NCBI RefSeq assembly: GCF_001982605.1
Contig: NZ_MLCN01000004.1
Location: forward strand, 1 to 64,000
Source: Alkanindiges hydrocarboniclasticus
GTDB lineage: Bacteria; Pseudomonadota; Gammaproteobacteria; Pseudomonadales; Moraxellaceae
Direction: 5' to 3'
DNA length: 64,000 nucleotides
Of the stretch, positions 30,561-39,789 are shown one piece after another. Each line of letters begins with the position of its first letter. Within the stretch, counting starts at the first letter, position 1. Under the pieces are notes generated by a model, which saw only the letters and a list, made by a program, of their open reading frames with translations, had not been told where the DNA came from and did no database searches. The position numbers and the translations under genes were made by a program.

Positions 30561-33428
30561 ATGTTTCATTTGTCGTTTTGGGCCATTGTGGTGTTTGTGC
30601 TACCGCTGGTGTTGGCTATTGTGGCACTGCTCAACAGCCTGAAAACCCAGCGTCAGCTGGACAAGGATATTGGCCGGCTGGAACAGTTACTAAAAAGCAC
30701 CATTCAGCAGTCATCAGCCTATCAACAGGCAAGCTCTGCATCTGCTCAAACGGCATCCTACCCGCACCCATCCACATCATCAGATGACAACTTAAGCGAG
30801 TTACTTTCACCAGCAAGTCAGGTGCCTGTGGAGCTGGCTTTGGCAGCACAAACCAGTGCCATCGAACCACCTGATACCAACTCACTGGGTTTACCGGACA
30901 CAGCACCAGTCACAAGTCCTGCAAAAGCAGCCTGGCCGCAAGCGCAAGCCACACCGGCACGTCCACACTCCCGGCTACTGGAGCCGGATGAGCAATCACT
31001 AAACATTGTAACGTCTATCTGGCATTCCTTTTTGCAATGGTTTAAAGGTGGCAATGCCATTGTACGGGTAGGGGTAATTGTCCTGCTGGTGGGGGTGATT
31101 TTACTGCTACGGCTGGCCAATGACCTGCTGACCATTCCCATTGAGTTGCGGCTGGGTGCGGTTGCCATGGGTGGTGTTGCGCTCACCCTGATTGGCCTCA
31201 AGTTACGGCAAAAACGCCGCAGCTACGCCATGAGTATTCAGGGCGCTGGCCTTGCCATTGTGTACTTTACCCTGTTTGCTGCGTTTCGCATGTATGAGGT
31301 ATTGCCAGCCAGCCTGACTTTTGGTTTGCTGGCGATTCTGGCAATTGTGAGTGCAGCGCTTGCCTTGATGCAAAATGCCTTGCCGCTGGCCTTGCTGGCC
31401 TTTGGTGGCGGTTTTCTGGCCCCACTGCTCACCTCAACTGGCAGTAATAATCTGGTTGGGCTGTTTAGCTATTACCTGTTGCTTAATGTGGCGCTAGCCT
31501 GGATGGCGCATTATAAAATCTGGAAAGTGCTGAACGTACTGGGTGCGGCCATGACCTTTGGTGTAGCGGGTTATGTGGGCTGGAACAGCTATGAAGAGAG
31601 CATGCGCTGGCCGCTGGAAGGCTTGCTGCTGGCGCATTTGGCGCTGTATTTATTTATTGTGGTGCGTTACAGCCAGCAACTGGCCGCGGTACAACCCAGT
31701 GACTCAGTGAGTATTGCACCAGTAGACAGCAGCCTGCTGTTTGGTGTGCCACTGATGGGGTTTGCCCTGCAAGCTGGCTTGCTGCGTGACATTCCGTATG
31801 CGCTGGCGCTCAGTAGTGCCGTGCTGTCGGGGCTGTATCTGGCGCTGGGTTATAAGCTGTTTTACCAGAATAAAAAGCTGGTGCTATTAACCGAAGGCGT
31901 ATTGGCACTGGGCATTGGCTTTATGGCATTGGTAATTCCGCTGGCGCTGGATGCCCAGTGGACCGCAGTGGGCTGGTCGGTACAGGGTGCGGCGCTGGTG
32001 TGGCTGGGCAAGCGGCAAAACCGCATCTGGTCAATTCGTTTTGGCATATTGCTGGAAGGTTTAAGCACGCTGGCACTATTATGGCTGGCTTTTAATGGCA
32101 AGGACATGCTATTGCCACTGGTGATCTATAGCGTGTGCCTGTTGATATGTGCCTTGCTGGTGCGGCGTCCGGATCAGCGCGTAATGTCACTGGTCAATTT
32201 GCCCTTAAACCTGTTACAGCCTGCATTTCTAATGTTGCTTTGGGCTTTTGCAGCCAGCCAGATTACCTTAAACGAGCTGGAGCAATGGAGTATGGGCCAT
32301 CAGTTTTACTGGCCCTTGCATCTGTTGCAATTTAGCCTGTATCCACTGATTTTTATATTTTTGGCAATACTGGCCAGTTGGCGTTTTTACTGGCCGCAAC
32401 TAACATTACTTATCAAGCTGATTCTGGCTGCGTTAACCCTGCATGCCGCTGTAATCTGGATTGATTATGGCCGCCTGTTTAACCACCGCTTACTCTTATG
32501 GCTAACTATCATTGGCTATACAGCTTTTGGCCTGTTGGCCATCCAGCGTATTTCCAGCCAGATTACCAAGGCCGCAGCGCAACCACTACAGCTACAGGAA
32601 CCATCCGGGTCTGGTCCACAGGTTCAGCTACAGTCCCAGCGCCATGGACAACCACTATCCAGCCGTTTTGAGCAGGCCGTATGGGTATTAGGCTTGCTGG
32701 TTTATGGCAGTGTGCTATTACAGGTGTACTGGATTCAGCAGCCTATGGTTGCCATGATTATTCTGCCATTGGCTTTCATGGCAGCACTGTTACTGGTCAA
32801 CACATCCATTTTGCGGATTGACCCCCAGCTTTTACGACATGATTTAAGTATTCCGGTGAGTGTGGCCCTGTTTGGCTGGATTATGGGTGCCAACTGGCTG
32901 TCCAGTGGGCAGATTGGCGGGTTGCCTTATATACCGGTGCTAAATCTGCTGGATATTTGCCTGATTATGGCAGGTTTGGTGATTTACCGTTTAATGAGTA
33001 ATTTACCGCAAGCCATAGTGAAAGTGGCACAGGCTGCGCTGGGCATTGCAGCATTTTTTAGCTTAACCAGCCTGATTATTCGCACCCTGCATGAATGGGC
33101 AGCAACCCCGCTGTGGGAAAACGGTGCATGGCAGGTTGATCTGGTGCAAACCAGCTTAACCATTATCTGGACGCTATGTGCATTATTGCTCACGGGTCTG
33201 GCCAGTCGCTATGGCTGGCGCCAAGTGTGGCTAGCGGGCATTGCCTTGCTGGCTGTGGTTGTCATCAAGCTGTTGCTGGTGGACTTGTCCAATGTTGCGG
33301 CGATTGCACGAATTGTATCTTTTATTGGTGCAGGCTTGATTATGCTGCTGATTGGCTATATTGCACCTTTACCCCCAGTAAAAGTGCCTGAACCTTCGGC
33401 ACTTCCCCCCGGCTCCAAGGATAGGTAG
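30561..33428 (+). CDS. DUF2339 multi-pass membrane protein
   Basis: A 955-residue protein with an N-terminal membrane helix, a Gln/Lys coiled coil (residues about 25-55), a Ser/Pro/Ala-rich linker to about 150, and then some twenty or more hydrophobic helices through to the C-terminus. This matches the DUF2339 family, large inner-membrane proteins of unknown function. AAGGATAAGG precedes the ATG. The DUF3999 gene follows after eight bases, and the two families commonly occur as a pair, so they probably work together in the envelope. No catalytic motif is recognisable. Confidence 0.85.
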   Translation: MFHLSFWAIVVFVLPLVLAIVALLNSLKTQRQLDKDIGRLEQLLKSTIQQSSAYQQASSASAQTASYPHPSTSSDDNLSELLSPASQVPVELALAAQTSAIEPPDTNSLGLPDTAPVTSPAKAAWPQAQATPARPHSRLLEPDEQSLNIVTSIWHSFLQWFKGGNAIVRVGVIVLLVGVILLLRLANDLLTIPIELRLGAVAMGGVALTLIGLKLRQKRRSYAMSIQGAGLAIVYFTLFAAFRMYEVLPASLTFGLLAILAIVSAALALMQNALPLALLAFGGGFLAPLLTSTGSNNLVGLFSYYLLLNVALAWMAHYKIWKVLNVLGAAMTFGVAGYVGWNSYEESMRWPLEGLLLAHLALYLFIVVRYSQQLAAVQPSDSVSIAPVDSSLLFGVPLMGFALQAGLLRDIPYALALSSAVLSGLYLALGYKLFYQNKKLVLLTEGVLALGIGFMALVIPLALDAQWTAVGWSVQGAALVWLGKRQNRIWSIRFGILLEGLSTLALLWLAFNGKDMLLPLVIYSVCLLICALLVRRPDQRVMSLVNLPLNLLQPAFLMLLWAFAASQITLNELEQWSMGHQFYWPLHLLQFSLYPLIFIFLAILASWRFYWPQLTLLIKLILAALTLHAAVIWIDYGRLFNHRLLLWLTIIGYTAFGLLAIQRISSQITKAAAQPLQLQEPSGSGPQVQLQSQRHGQPLSSRFEQAVWVLGLLVYGSVLLQVYWIQQPMVAMIILPLAFMAALLLVNTSILRIDPQLLRHDLSIPVSVALFGWIMGANWLSSGQIGGLPYIPVLNLLDICLIMAGLVIYRLMSNLPQAIVKVAQAALGIAAFFSLTSLIIRTLHEWAATPLWENGAWQVDLVQTSLTIIWTLCALLLTGLASRYGWRQVWLAGIALLAVVVIKLLLVDLSNVAAIARIVSFIGAGLIMLLIGYIAPLPPVKVPEPSALPPGSKDR

Positions 33429-33436
33429 GGCTAAAG

Positions 33437-34741
33437 ATGACCTTCAAACTGATGATCGCGGCTGGTCTCTGGAGCTGGCTGGCCTCCGCCAATGCTGCTG
33501 GCAACCCGCTCAGCACACCAATTACTGAAAAAAACCTACAGGGTGTGCAGCAGCTTGAGCTAAATCTGGCCAATATTGCCGCCTATCTGGAGCAGCCCCG
33601 ACAGCTATCGGTGGTGGATGCCAACTGGCAAGTCATGCCCATGCGTATTGTACAGCCCGTACAAAAACCCCAAAAAACCAGCATTCCATTGCAGATTTAT
33701 CGTTGGCCCGCACAGGCAATATTTAATAATCCTGCAGCCCTGAACCAGCTTCAGCTTCAATTAAAGCAGGGTGAACAGCAGGCCGTGGTGACATGGCCGG
33801 GCCAGCCGGATTTAAACCTGATTCAGGCAGGTACAGATCAAAGCTGGCTACTGGCTGCGCCGCCGTTGCCGGAACAATTGCAGGCTGAAGCACTCATGCT
33901 GAGCTGGAATACTAATGATTTTTCCAGTCAGGTACAGGTGGAGGGCAGTGATAATCTGGTGGACTGGCAGTTTGCCGGCTTGGGGCAGGTGTTGCAAACC
34001 CATGACGGCAAAGGTCAAAAGCTGGTACAGCAACGGGTAGATATCCGGCAGTATTACCCGTTCTGGCGGTTACGGTTTGACCAGCCACTGGCATTGCAGC
34101 AAGTGCAGCTTCAGGCGAGCCAGCCAGTGATGCCACAGTGGCAGCAGCAGGAATTCCAGTTGCAGAAAACCACGGATACCACGCGACAATGGCAGCTCCA
34201 GTTGCCCTACCAGATTGCCATTCAAAAAATGCAGTTTGAGGTGCCCGCCAACCAGTTATGGCAGGTCACGGTGCTGGCCAGAATGCCACAGCAGGGCCGT
34301 GAGATATGGCAGGAAGTAGGGCAGGCCGAGTTGTATCGTGATGGTCAGGATGGCCTAAATGCTGACAAGGACAACATGAACCAGATCAACTTTAACCGGC
34401 CTGTTAGGGCGCGTGAATGGCGTGTACACATTGAAGCCCCGCTAAATCTGGCCCACTTGCCGGTACAGGTATTTGCGCCCAAAACAGTGCTGTATTTTTT
34501 GGCGCAGGGTACAGCGCCTTATCAGCTGGTGAGTGACCCACAAACCCAGCGCTTGGCACCACGCCTGCCTGAAAAACTAAATCCGGTGGGCAAAGTGCAT
34601 CTGGGCCAGACCACGGTTACGGTTAAGTCCGTATCAACTCGCCAGTATGGGCTGTGGGTAGGGCTGATGCTGCTGGTTAGCGTGCTGGCTGTTGCTGCAT
34701 GGCGTCTTTATAAAACCATGCAGCAGCCGGGGAGTTCCTAG
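33437..34741 (+). CDS. DUF3999 envelope protein
   Basis: A 434-residue protein with a signal peptide (cleavage likely after SANAA, about residue 22), a large Gln-rich, beta-type periplasmic region, and one C-terminal membrane helix (YGLWVGLMLLVSVLAVAAWRL, described here in part: about residues 403-423). This is the layout of DUF3999. The periplasmic part has discoidin-like runs such as WRLRFDQPLALQQVQLQAS. It lies eight bases after the DUF2339 gene in the same operon. A carbohydrate- or cell-wall-binding role is only a guess. Confidence 0.8.
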   Translation: MTFKLMIAAGLWSWLASANAAGNPLSTPITEKNLQGVQQLELNLANIAAYLEQPRQLSVVDANWQVMPMRIVQPVQKPQKTSIPLQIYRWPAQAIFNNPAALNQLQLQLKQGEQQAVVTWPGQPDLNLIQAGTDQSWLLAAPPLPEQLQAEALMLSWNTNDFSSQVQVEGSDNLVDWQFAGLGQVLQTHDGKGQKLVQQRVDIRQYYPFWRLRFDQPLALQQVQLQASQPVMPQWQQQEFQLQKTTDTTRQWQLQLPYQIAIQKMQFEVPANQLWQVTVLARMPQQGREIWQEVGQAELYRDGQDGLNADKDNMNQINFNRPVRAREWRVHIEAPLNLAHLPVQVFAPKTVLYFLAQGTAPYQLVSDPQTQRLAPRLPEKLNPVGKVHLGQTTVTVKSVSTRQYGLWVGLMLLVSVLAVAAWRLYKTMQQPGSS

Positions 34742-34768
34742 TGATAAAGCACATAGTCACTCAGCCAG

Positions 34769-35710
34769 TTAGCGTCGTGGTGTTGTGGTGGGTGGCAGGT
34801 TGTTCAGGGACTGGGCATTAAGGTTGGGGCCTTGCAGGTTATCTGCCGACATGATGCCATCCAGATCATTCAGGCCCTGATGCAGGTTAATCTTAGGTAC
34901 TGGAATCTCAATGTGGTTACGGATAAAATCATCCTTGATCATTTCCTGAATTTCATCGCGCACCGTTAAAAAATTCTCACGCCGGGTCCAGACCGCAAAC
35001 ATGATCTCAATGGTGGATTCCCGGAATGCAGTCACGGTAACCCGTGCCTTGGGTTCATCCAGTACCAGCGGGTATTCACTGGCCAGATTCAGCAGTACCT
35101 GCCGTACCTTGCTCATGTCTTCAGAGAAAGCAATGGCCAGCGTAATGGGAATGCGCCGGATTGGAAAGCGTGACAGGTTTTGTACGGGTGTACGGATCAG
35201 CTGCTCATTGGGCACCCGGATAAAAATATTGTCCACTGTCTTTAGCTTGATAGACAGCAAATCAATCGACATCACTTCGCCTTCAATCACATAGCCGCGA
35301 ATCAGCGTCATCTGGATAATATCACCTACCTCAAACGAGCCTTCGCCAATCAGGAACAAGCCGCTAATCAGGTTGGACGCAGAAGTTTGTGAGGCAAAAC
35401 CAAAGGCAACTGTCAAGATTCCGGCTGCCCCCAGAAATACGCTAAGCTTGAATCCGGCTTCGCGCAGGCTGGTAATCAAAAACAGCATGAAGATAAAATA
35501 AAAAATCCCGCGCCGCCAGACCAGCCGCTGATGGGCATTAAAGCGAAAGCCAATGGTACGGATAAAGGCATTGCTAAGTAAGCGCGCCACAAAAAAACCC
35601 AGCACCAGCATCACTAGCGCAACCAGAATATCTTCAATGCGATCGGTCTTTACCGAGCTAAACATGCCCATAAAGGTGCTTTTGAACTGTTCGGTAATAT
35701 CAAGCGCCAT
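34769..35710 (-). CDS. MscS-family mechanosensitive ion channel
   Basis: A 313-residue small-conductance channel that opens under membrane tension to release solutes. Membrane helices lie near residues 27-47 and 68-88; the pore-lining helix follows (LGAAGILTVAFGFASQTSAS, about 94-113). The beta domain contains GDIIQMTLIRGYVIEGEVMS and IRVPNEQLI, both family hallmarks. The C-terminal 30 residues are a Asn/Leu-rich tail. It is preceded on the same strand by a soluble protein gene 65 bases upstream, probably its operon partner. Confidence 0.9.
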   Translation of the reverse strand: MALDITEQFKSTFMGMFSSVKTDRIEDILVALVMLVLGFFVARLLSNAFIRTIGFRFNAHQRLVWRRGIFYFIFMLFLITSLREAGFKLSVFLGAAGILTVAFGFASQTSASNLISGLFLIGEGSFEVGDIIQMTLIRGYVIEGEVMSIDLLSIKLKTVDNIFIRVPNEQLIRTPVQNLSRFPIRRIPITLAIAFSEDMSKVRQVLLNLASEYPLVLDEPKARVTVTAFRESTIEIMFAVWTRRENFLTVRDEIQEMIKDDFIRNHIEIPVPKINLHQGLNDLDGIMSADNLQGPNLNAQSLNNLPPTTTPRR

Positions 35711-35775
35711 TTATCCAATCCAGTGACAAATTCAGTGTTAGGTTTAGTACGAAGTCCAGCATTAAAAAACTGAGG

Positions 35776-36609
35776 TTAAAAAAAGCTGTCAAACATATGA
35801 AATAAACCACCTTCGCCAATACGTGGAGGCTGAATAAAAGCCACCTGGCCCGCCTGTGGTGGTGTACGGTTTTCAATCCGGATGCGTGGTGGGCGGTTGG
35901 GTGTGTCCTGTACCACCCGGATTTGTGATGTCCAGATGCGGCCGCTGTCACTACAGTGAAACAGTGGCAAGGCTTGCACTGGCAGGTTCATGCGGTCCAG
36001 CTGTAGCAGCGTATTGCTGGTGTTGTGAAAATGCACCGGGGTTACCGCCCGAAAGGCACGCGGCACCAGTTGCCTTAAATCGGTACGGCCTTCCACCGGG
36101 GTGGCATAGCACAGCTCACCTTTAATGGTATCGGGGCCAAACCATGAATCCTTGGGCCGGTTGATGGCAATATCAAATAAAGGCTCACGCTGCCCACCGA
36201 CAAACCCTGCCGTCCATAACGGGGTACTCACAAACAGGGTGCCTTGCTGGCCTGCCGGAATAAAAATGGGATTAATTGGTTTCACAATTACCGAGCGATC
36301 AGCCAGCCGCGGATACAGTGACAACGAATCACCGGTATGCGCAAACATATAGCGCTCCAGTACGGTAGGTTCGCTAAACGCCGTATCCATATCCAGTATT
36401 TCCCAGTCCTGCATGTTTTCATTCTGGTGGCGCGGCCGATGGTATTCCAGCTGCCACTCATTAATACTGCGGGTAATACGCATATACAGCGAGCCTAGCC
36501 GCCATGCCCGGGTCTGGCCAACCATAAAACTTAATGGCCCCCACCATGGCTCCAGTGGCGAATGGTCATGCGAGGTGTGATGTAGCAGCGCGTCAGGTGT
36601 CAATGTCAT
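35776..36609 (-). CDS. Cytoplasmic protein, probably DUF432 family
   Basis: A 277-residue soluble protein with no signal peptide or membrane helix. Conserved-looking blocks are RPKDSWFGPDTIKGELCYA (about 151-169) and RAVTPVHFHNTSNTLLQLDR (about 187-206). From memory these match the DUF432 family, often encoded beside MscS channels, but I cannot check. It lies upstream of the MscS gene in the same direction, so it may regulate or assemble with the channel. ATG 36609 is the only sensible start. Confidence 0.55.
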   Translation of the reverse strand: MTLTPDALLHHTSHDHSPLEPWWGPLSFMVGQTRAWRLGSLYMRITRSINEWQLEYHRPRHQNENMQDWEILDMDTAFSEPTVLERYMFAHTGDSLSLYPRLADRSVIVKPINPIFIPAGQQGTLFVSTPLWTAGFVGGQREPLFDIAINRPKDSWFGPDTIKGELCYATPVEGRTDLRQLVPRAFRAVTPVHFHNTSNTLLQLDRMNLPVQALPLFHCSDSGRIWTSQIRVVQDTPNRPPRIRIENRTPPQAGQVAFIQPPRIGEGGLFHMFDSFF

Positions 36610-36780
36610 ACCCTGTATTGCAAAATCCAGCCTTAAAAAACCGGTGAAAAAATTAGTCGAAATACCATTGAGGCAGCAGTCTAAAAACCATACAACAGCC
36701 GATTTTAAAAAACTATTCCCGAAAACAAAGCCAGCGCTTCAATCAGCCTGATGCTTAGAGTACACTCATTATCCCTTTTA

Positions 36781-38280
36781 ATGAAAATGGATTTTGTCGT
36801 GCAATTGCTTCGTCAAGCTCAGCTTCCCTACAGTTATGCCAAGCGTCATGGTGTGCTACTCCAGTTTGAGGGCGAGCAGGCTATTATCGTGCGCCGGCAA
36901 AATGCACCCTTACCGGCACTCACCGAGGCCCGCCGTTTTCTCGGATCTACTGCCAGCTACAAGACCGTGGCCGATGAAGAATTTTCCCGCCTGCTGGCCG
37001 CCTCATTTGCCGGTGATACCGGAGAATCGCAACAGGTGGCCGCTGGTTTAGAGGATCATCCGGACTTATTAAGCCTTGCCGATCAGGTACCTGAAACCGA
37101 AGACCTGATGGATCAGGAAGACGATGCACCGATCATTCGCCTGATCAATGCCTTGCTGAGTGAAGCCATTCGACTGGGTGCGTCCGATATTCATATTGAA
37201 TCCTTTGAAAAGCGTCTGTCTGTGCGCCTGCGGGTCGATGGCCAGTTACGTGAAATTGTACAGCCCCGCCGTGAACTGGCACCGTTACTGGTGTCGCGGA
37301 TCAAGGTGATGGCGCGACTGGATATTGCCGAAAAACGCATTCCGCAGGACGGGCGTATTTCATTGCGTCTGGCGGGCCGGGAAGTGGATGTGCGGGTGTC
37401 AACCTTGCCGTCCAGTCATGGTGAACGCGTGGTGATGCGTCTTTTAGATAAGCAGGCAGGCCGCCTCAACATGACCCATCTGGGTCTGATGAAAGACGAC
37501 TATGAGCGTCTGACCCATTTAATCCATCGGCCACATGGTATTATTCTGGTCACTGGGCCAACCGGTTCGGGTAAAACCACCACCCTGTATGCCGCACTCA
37601 CTGACCTGAATGACAATACCCGCAATATCCTGACCGCCGAAGACCCGATTGAATATCAATTGGAAGGCATTGGCCAGACCCAGGTGAATACCAAGGTAGA
37701 CATGACCTTTGCCCGTTCTTTACGAGCCATGTTGCGTCAAGACCCGGATGTGGTGATGGTGGGTGAAATCCGCGATCTGGAAACTGCTGAAATTGCCGTG
37801 CAGGCTTCGTTAACCGGTCACCTTGTACTTTCCACTTTGCACACCAACACGGCGGTGGGGGCAGTCACCCGACTCAAAGACATGGGGATTGAGCCATTTT
37901 TGCTATCTTCCTCCCTGATTGGCGTCATTGCCCAGCGGCTGGTACGTACCCTGTGTAAGCATTGCCATACGTGGCGTGAAGCAGATAGCTACGAGCAGCA
38001 ATTATTTAAACAGGTCGAGTTAACGTCACCGCTAAAAGTGCCCGTGGCACAGGGTTGTGAGCAATGTAACCAGTTGGGCTTTACTGGCCGTACTGCCATT
38101 TATGAAGTGGTGCCAGTGGACGATGCCATGCGGCGCCTGATTCATGGCAATGCTGCCGAGCATGAACTGGAAGAATATGCCCGTACTTATGCGCCATCCA
38201 TCCGGCATGATGGGTTGCTGAAAGTCTTGCAAGGCAAAACTACACTTGAAGAAGTGTTACGAGCGACGCAGGAAGAGTAA
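36781..38280 (+). CDS. gspE: Type II secretion ATPase GspE
   Basis: A 499-residue secretion ATPase (from ATG 36781; ATGs at 36751 and 36787 are alternatives, none with a clear ribosome-binding site). The N-terminus reads LPYSYAKRHGVLLQ, the GspE/XcpR signature. The core has Walker A GPTGSGKTTTLYA (about 259-271), an Asp box AEDPIEYQ, and the Walker B/His box with GEIRDLETAEIAV and STLHTNTAVGA. The tetracysteine zinc site is CKHC...CEQC near the C-terminus. GspE powers pseudopilus assembly at the inner membrane. No other gsp genes are nearby, as is usual in Acinetobacter, where they are scattered. Confidence 0.9.
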   Translation: MKMDFVVQLLRQAQLPYSYAKRHGVLLQFEGEQAIIVRRQNAPLPALTEARRFLGSTASYKTVADEEFSRLLAASFAGDTGESQQVAAGLEDHPDLLSLADQVPETEDLMDQEDDAPIIRLINALLSEAIRLGASDIHIESFEKRLSVRLRVDGQLREIVQPRRELAPLLVSRIKVMARLDIAEKRIPQDGRISLRLAGREVDVRVSTLPSSHGERVVMRLLDKQAGRLNMTHLGLMKDDYERLTHLIHRPHGIILVTGPTGSGKTTTLYAALTDLNDNTRNILTAEDPIEYQLEGIGQTQVNTKVDMTFARSLRAMLRQDPDVVMVGEIRDLETAEIAVQASLTGHLVLSTLHTNTAVGAVTRLKDMGIEPFLLSSSLIGVIAQRLVRTLCKHCHTWREADSYEQQLFKQVELTSPLKVPVAQGCEQCNQLGFTGRTAIYEVVPVDDAMRRLIHGNAAEHELEEYARTYAPSIRHDGLLKVLQGKTTLEEVLRATQEE

Positions 38281-38299
38281 ATATACTCAAATACGGCTG

Positions 38300-38324
38300 A
38301 GCTGCGGCAGATTCTGTCGCAGCT
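38300..38324 (+). terminator. Hairpin after gspE without a T run
   Basis: AGCTGCGGCAG (38300-38310) pairs with CTGTCGCAGCT (38314-38324) with one G-U pair and a three-base loop. It lies 20 bases after the gspE stop. With no T run it may be a weak terminator or an mRNA-stabilising hairpin. Confidence 0.5.
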
Positions 38325-38394
38325 TAACTGGGATTAAACTTATAACTATAGAAGAATCATTCGTTCAACATTAATAAATACAGGAAGTTATTCA

Positions 38395-39780
38395 ATGACT
38401 TTAATAGATCTTTTAAAAATATCGGGCGTTGATAGTTCAAAATCAATCAAAATTATGCGCCATAGCAATAAACACGATGCAGTGATCAAATTGTTTGACG
38501 AGAATCTCGAGATGCTGGAAAAGTATCAGGCTATTCAGAATATCGGCAATTTAAATTGTGATTATGTGGTGTCCTGCTTAAAGGATGATAAAAATAAAAC
38601 AATCGTTCAAGCTGTTTATGAGGTAAAAAGTCATCGGCCTGCAACTAAAGCCGATCTCAGCACTAATGACATCATTCAGACGTTGCTTGAGAGTGAAAAT
38701 GTTGATCAGCTGGAATATACACATTTAGAGCGAGTTTCTGGATTTGCAGACCTGGAAAAACGAGTTGTTATTAATTGGGGTGGAGCAGCAATTAAATGGC
38801 TGCAATCATTAAACAATAATCCTAAACCGATTGTTGAAATTCGTGCCAGAGGAAAAATCGAACAGTTTCTGAATTACGATCAAGTTCTGTTAACTTATCA
38901 GCAACTGCAAGCTATGATTAATTATCCTGAAGCCAACCGTGAATGGCATCAAATGCTATCTGTTAATGGAATTTACCTTATTTCAAATAATAGAACAGGG
39001 CAGCTTTACGTCGGTTCAGCCTATGGCAAAAAAGGCGATAAGGGAATTCTTGGACGCTGGAGTGAATATGCTAGAACTGGGCATGGAGGCAATAAACGAT
39101 TGGTTAGTCTGCTTAAAGCCAATCCTAAAGCTATCGATGATATGCAATACTCCATTTTAACGACGGTAGCTAGTAATAAAACTGACACTGAGATTATTAA
39201 CTTAGAAAATTTCTATAAGAAAAAGTTAGGTAGGTCTGCGGTAACGCTTAACCATGAAGGACATTTAAGTCATGAGGTTAAAATCGAGCGTCGAAAATTA
39301 TTGGTGAATTATTTGCAGCAATTTCTACATGAGCAGCACGGTACTGATGAGCCGCCCAAACTTCCTTTAAGTAAATACAATAAAGTTGATCTGACAGATA
39401 CTCAAAAATTATTTTATGCCTTTATTTCGGAAGATGGCGTGAACGAGATACTGCTGGTTAAACAATTAAAAATAGGCAAAGGCAGCTTGTATCTGGAGTT
39501 TAATCTGGATGGAAAGCGTCATTTAGTGATAACGCCATGGCAAAGAAAATATGTGCTGGAGTTACATGAAGCACTTGAGCAAAGTGCAATTACTGATGAT
39601 CGCGAAGTCAGGGAAGTTGGAATCATTGATAAAAGTGATCGTCCCTATTTTCAGCTTGCAGTGGAGGGTAGATTGGGATACGGCCACAGTATTGAAGAAA
39701 CAGAATTTAAGGAAATTGTTGCGCAGTTATCAGGTAAAGATGGCTGGTATGATGCTTATATTATGAATGAACCAGTTTAA
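38395..39780 (+). CDS. GIY-YIG nuclease domain protein
   Basis: A 461-residue protein with a GIY-YIG endonuclease domain in the middle: G192-I-Y, Y205-V-G, the catalytic-type Arg221, the GHGGNKRL block, and Glu271 in INLENFYKKKLG. The N-terminal 180 residues are a separate domain (VDSSKSIKIMRHSN...) and the C-terminal 150 residues (from about 310) another, neither recognised. Similar three-part proteins occur in accessory regions, and a role in defence or DNA processing is plausible but unproven. AGGAAG precedes the ATG. The gene is more AT-rich than gspE and riboflavin synthase on either side, suggesting later insertion between them. Confidence 0.75.
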   Translation: MTLIDLLKISGVDSSKSIKIMRHSNKHDAVIKLFDENLEMLEKYQAIQNIGNLNCDYVVSCLKDDKNKTIVQAVYEVKSHRPATKADLSTNDIIQTLLESENVDQLEYTHLERVSGFADLEKRVVINWGGAAIKWLQSLNNNPKPIVEIRARGKIEQFLNYDQVLLTYQQLQAMINYPEANREWHQMLSVNGIYLISNNRTGQLYVGSAYGKKGDKGILGRWSEYARTGHGGNKRLVSLLKANPKAIDDMQYSILTTVASNKTDTEIINLENFYKKKLGRSAVTLNHEGHLSHEVKIERRKLLVNYLQQFLHEQHGTDEPPKLPLSKYNKVDLTDTQKLFYAFISEDGVNEILLVKQLKIGKGSLYLEFNLDGKRHLVITPWQRKYVLELHEALEQSAITDDREVREVGIIDKSDRPYFQLAVEGRLGYGHSIEETEFKEIVAQLSGKDGWYDAYIMNEPV

Positions 39781-39789
39781 GAGAAGCCC

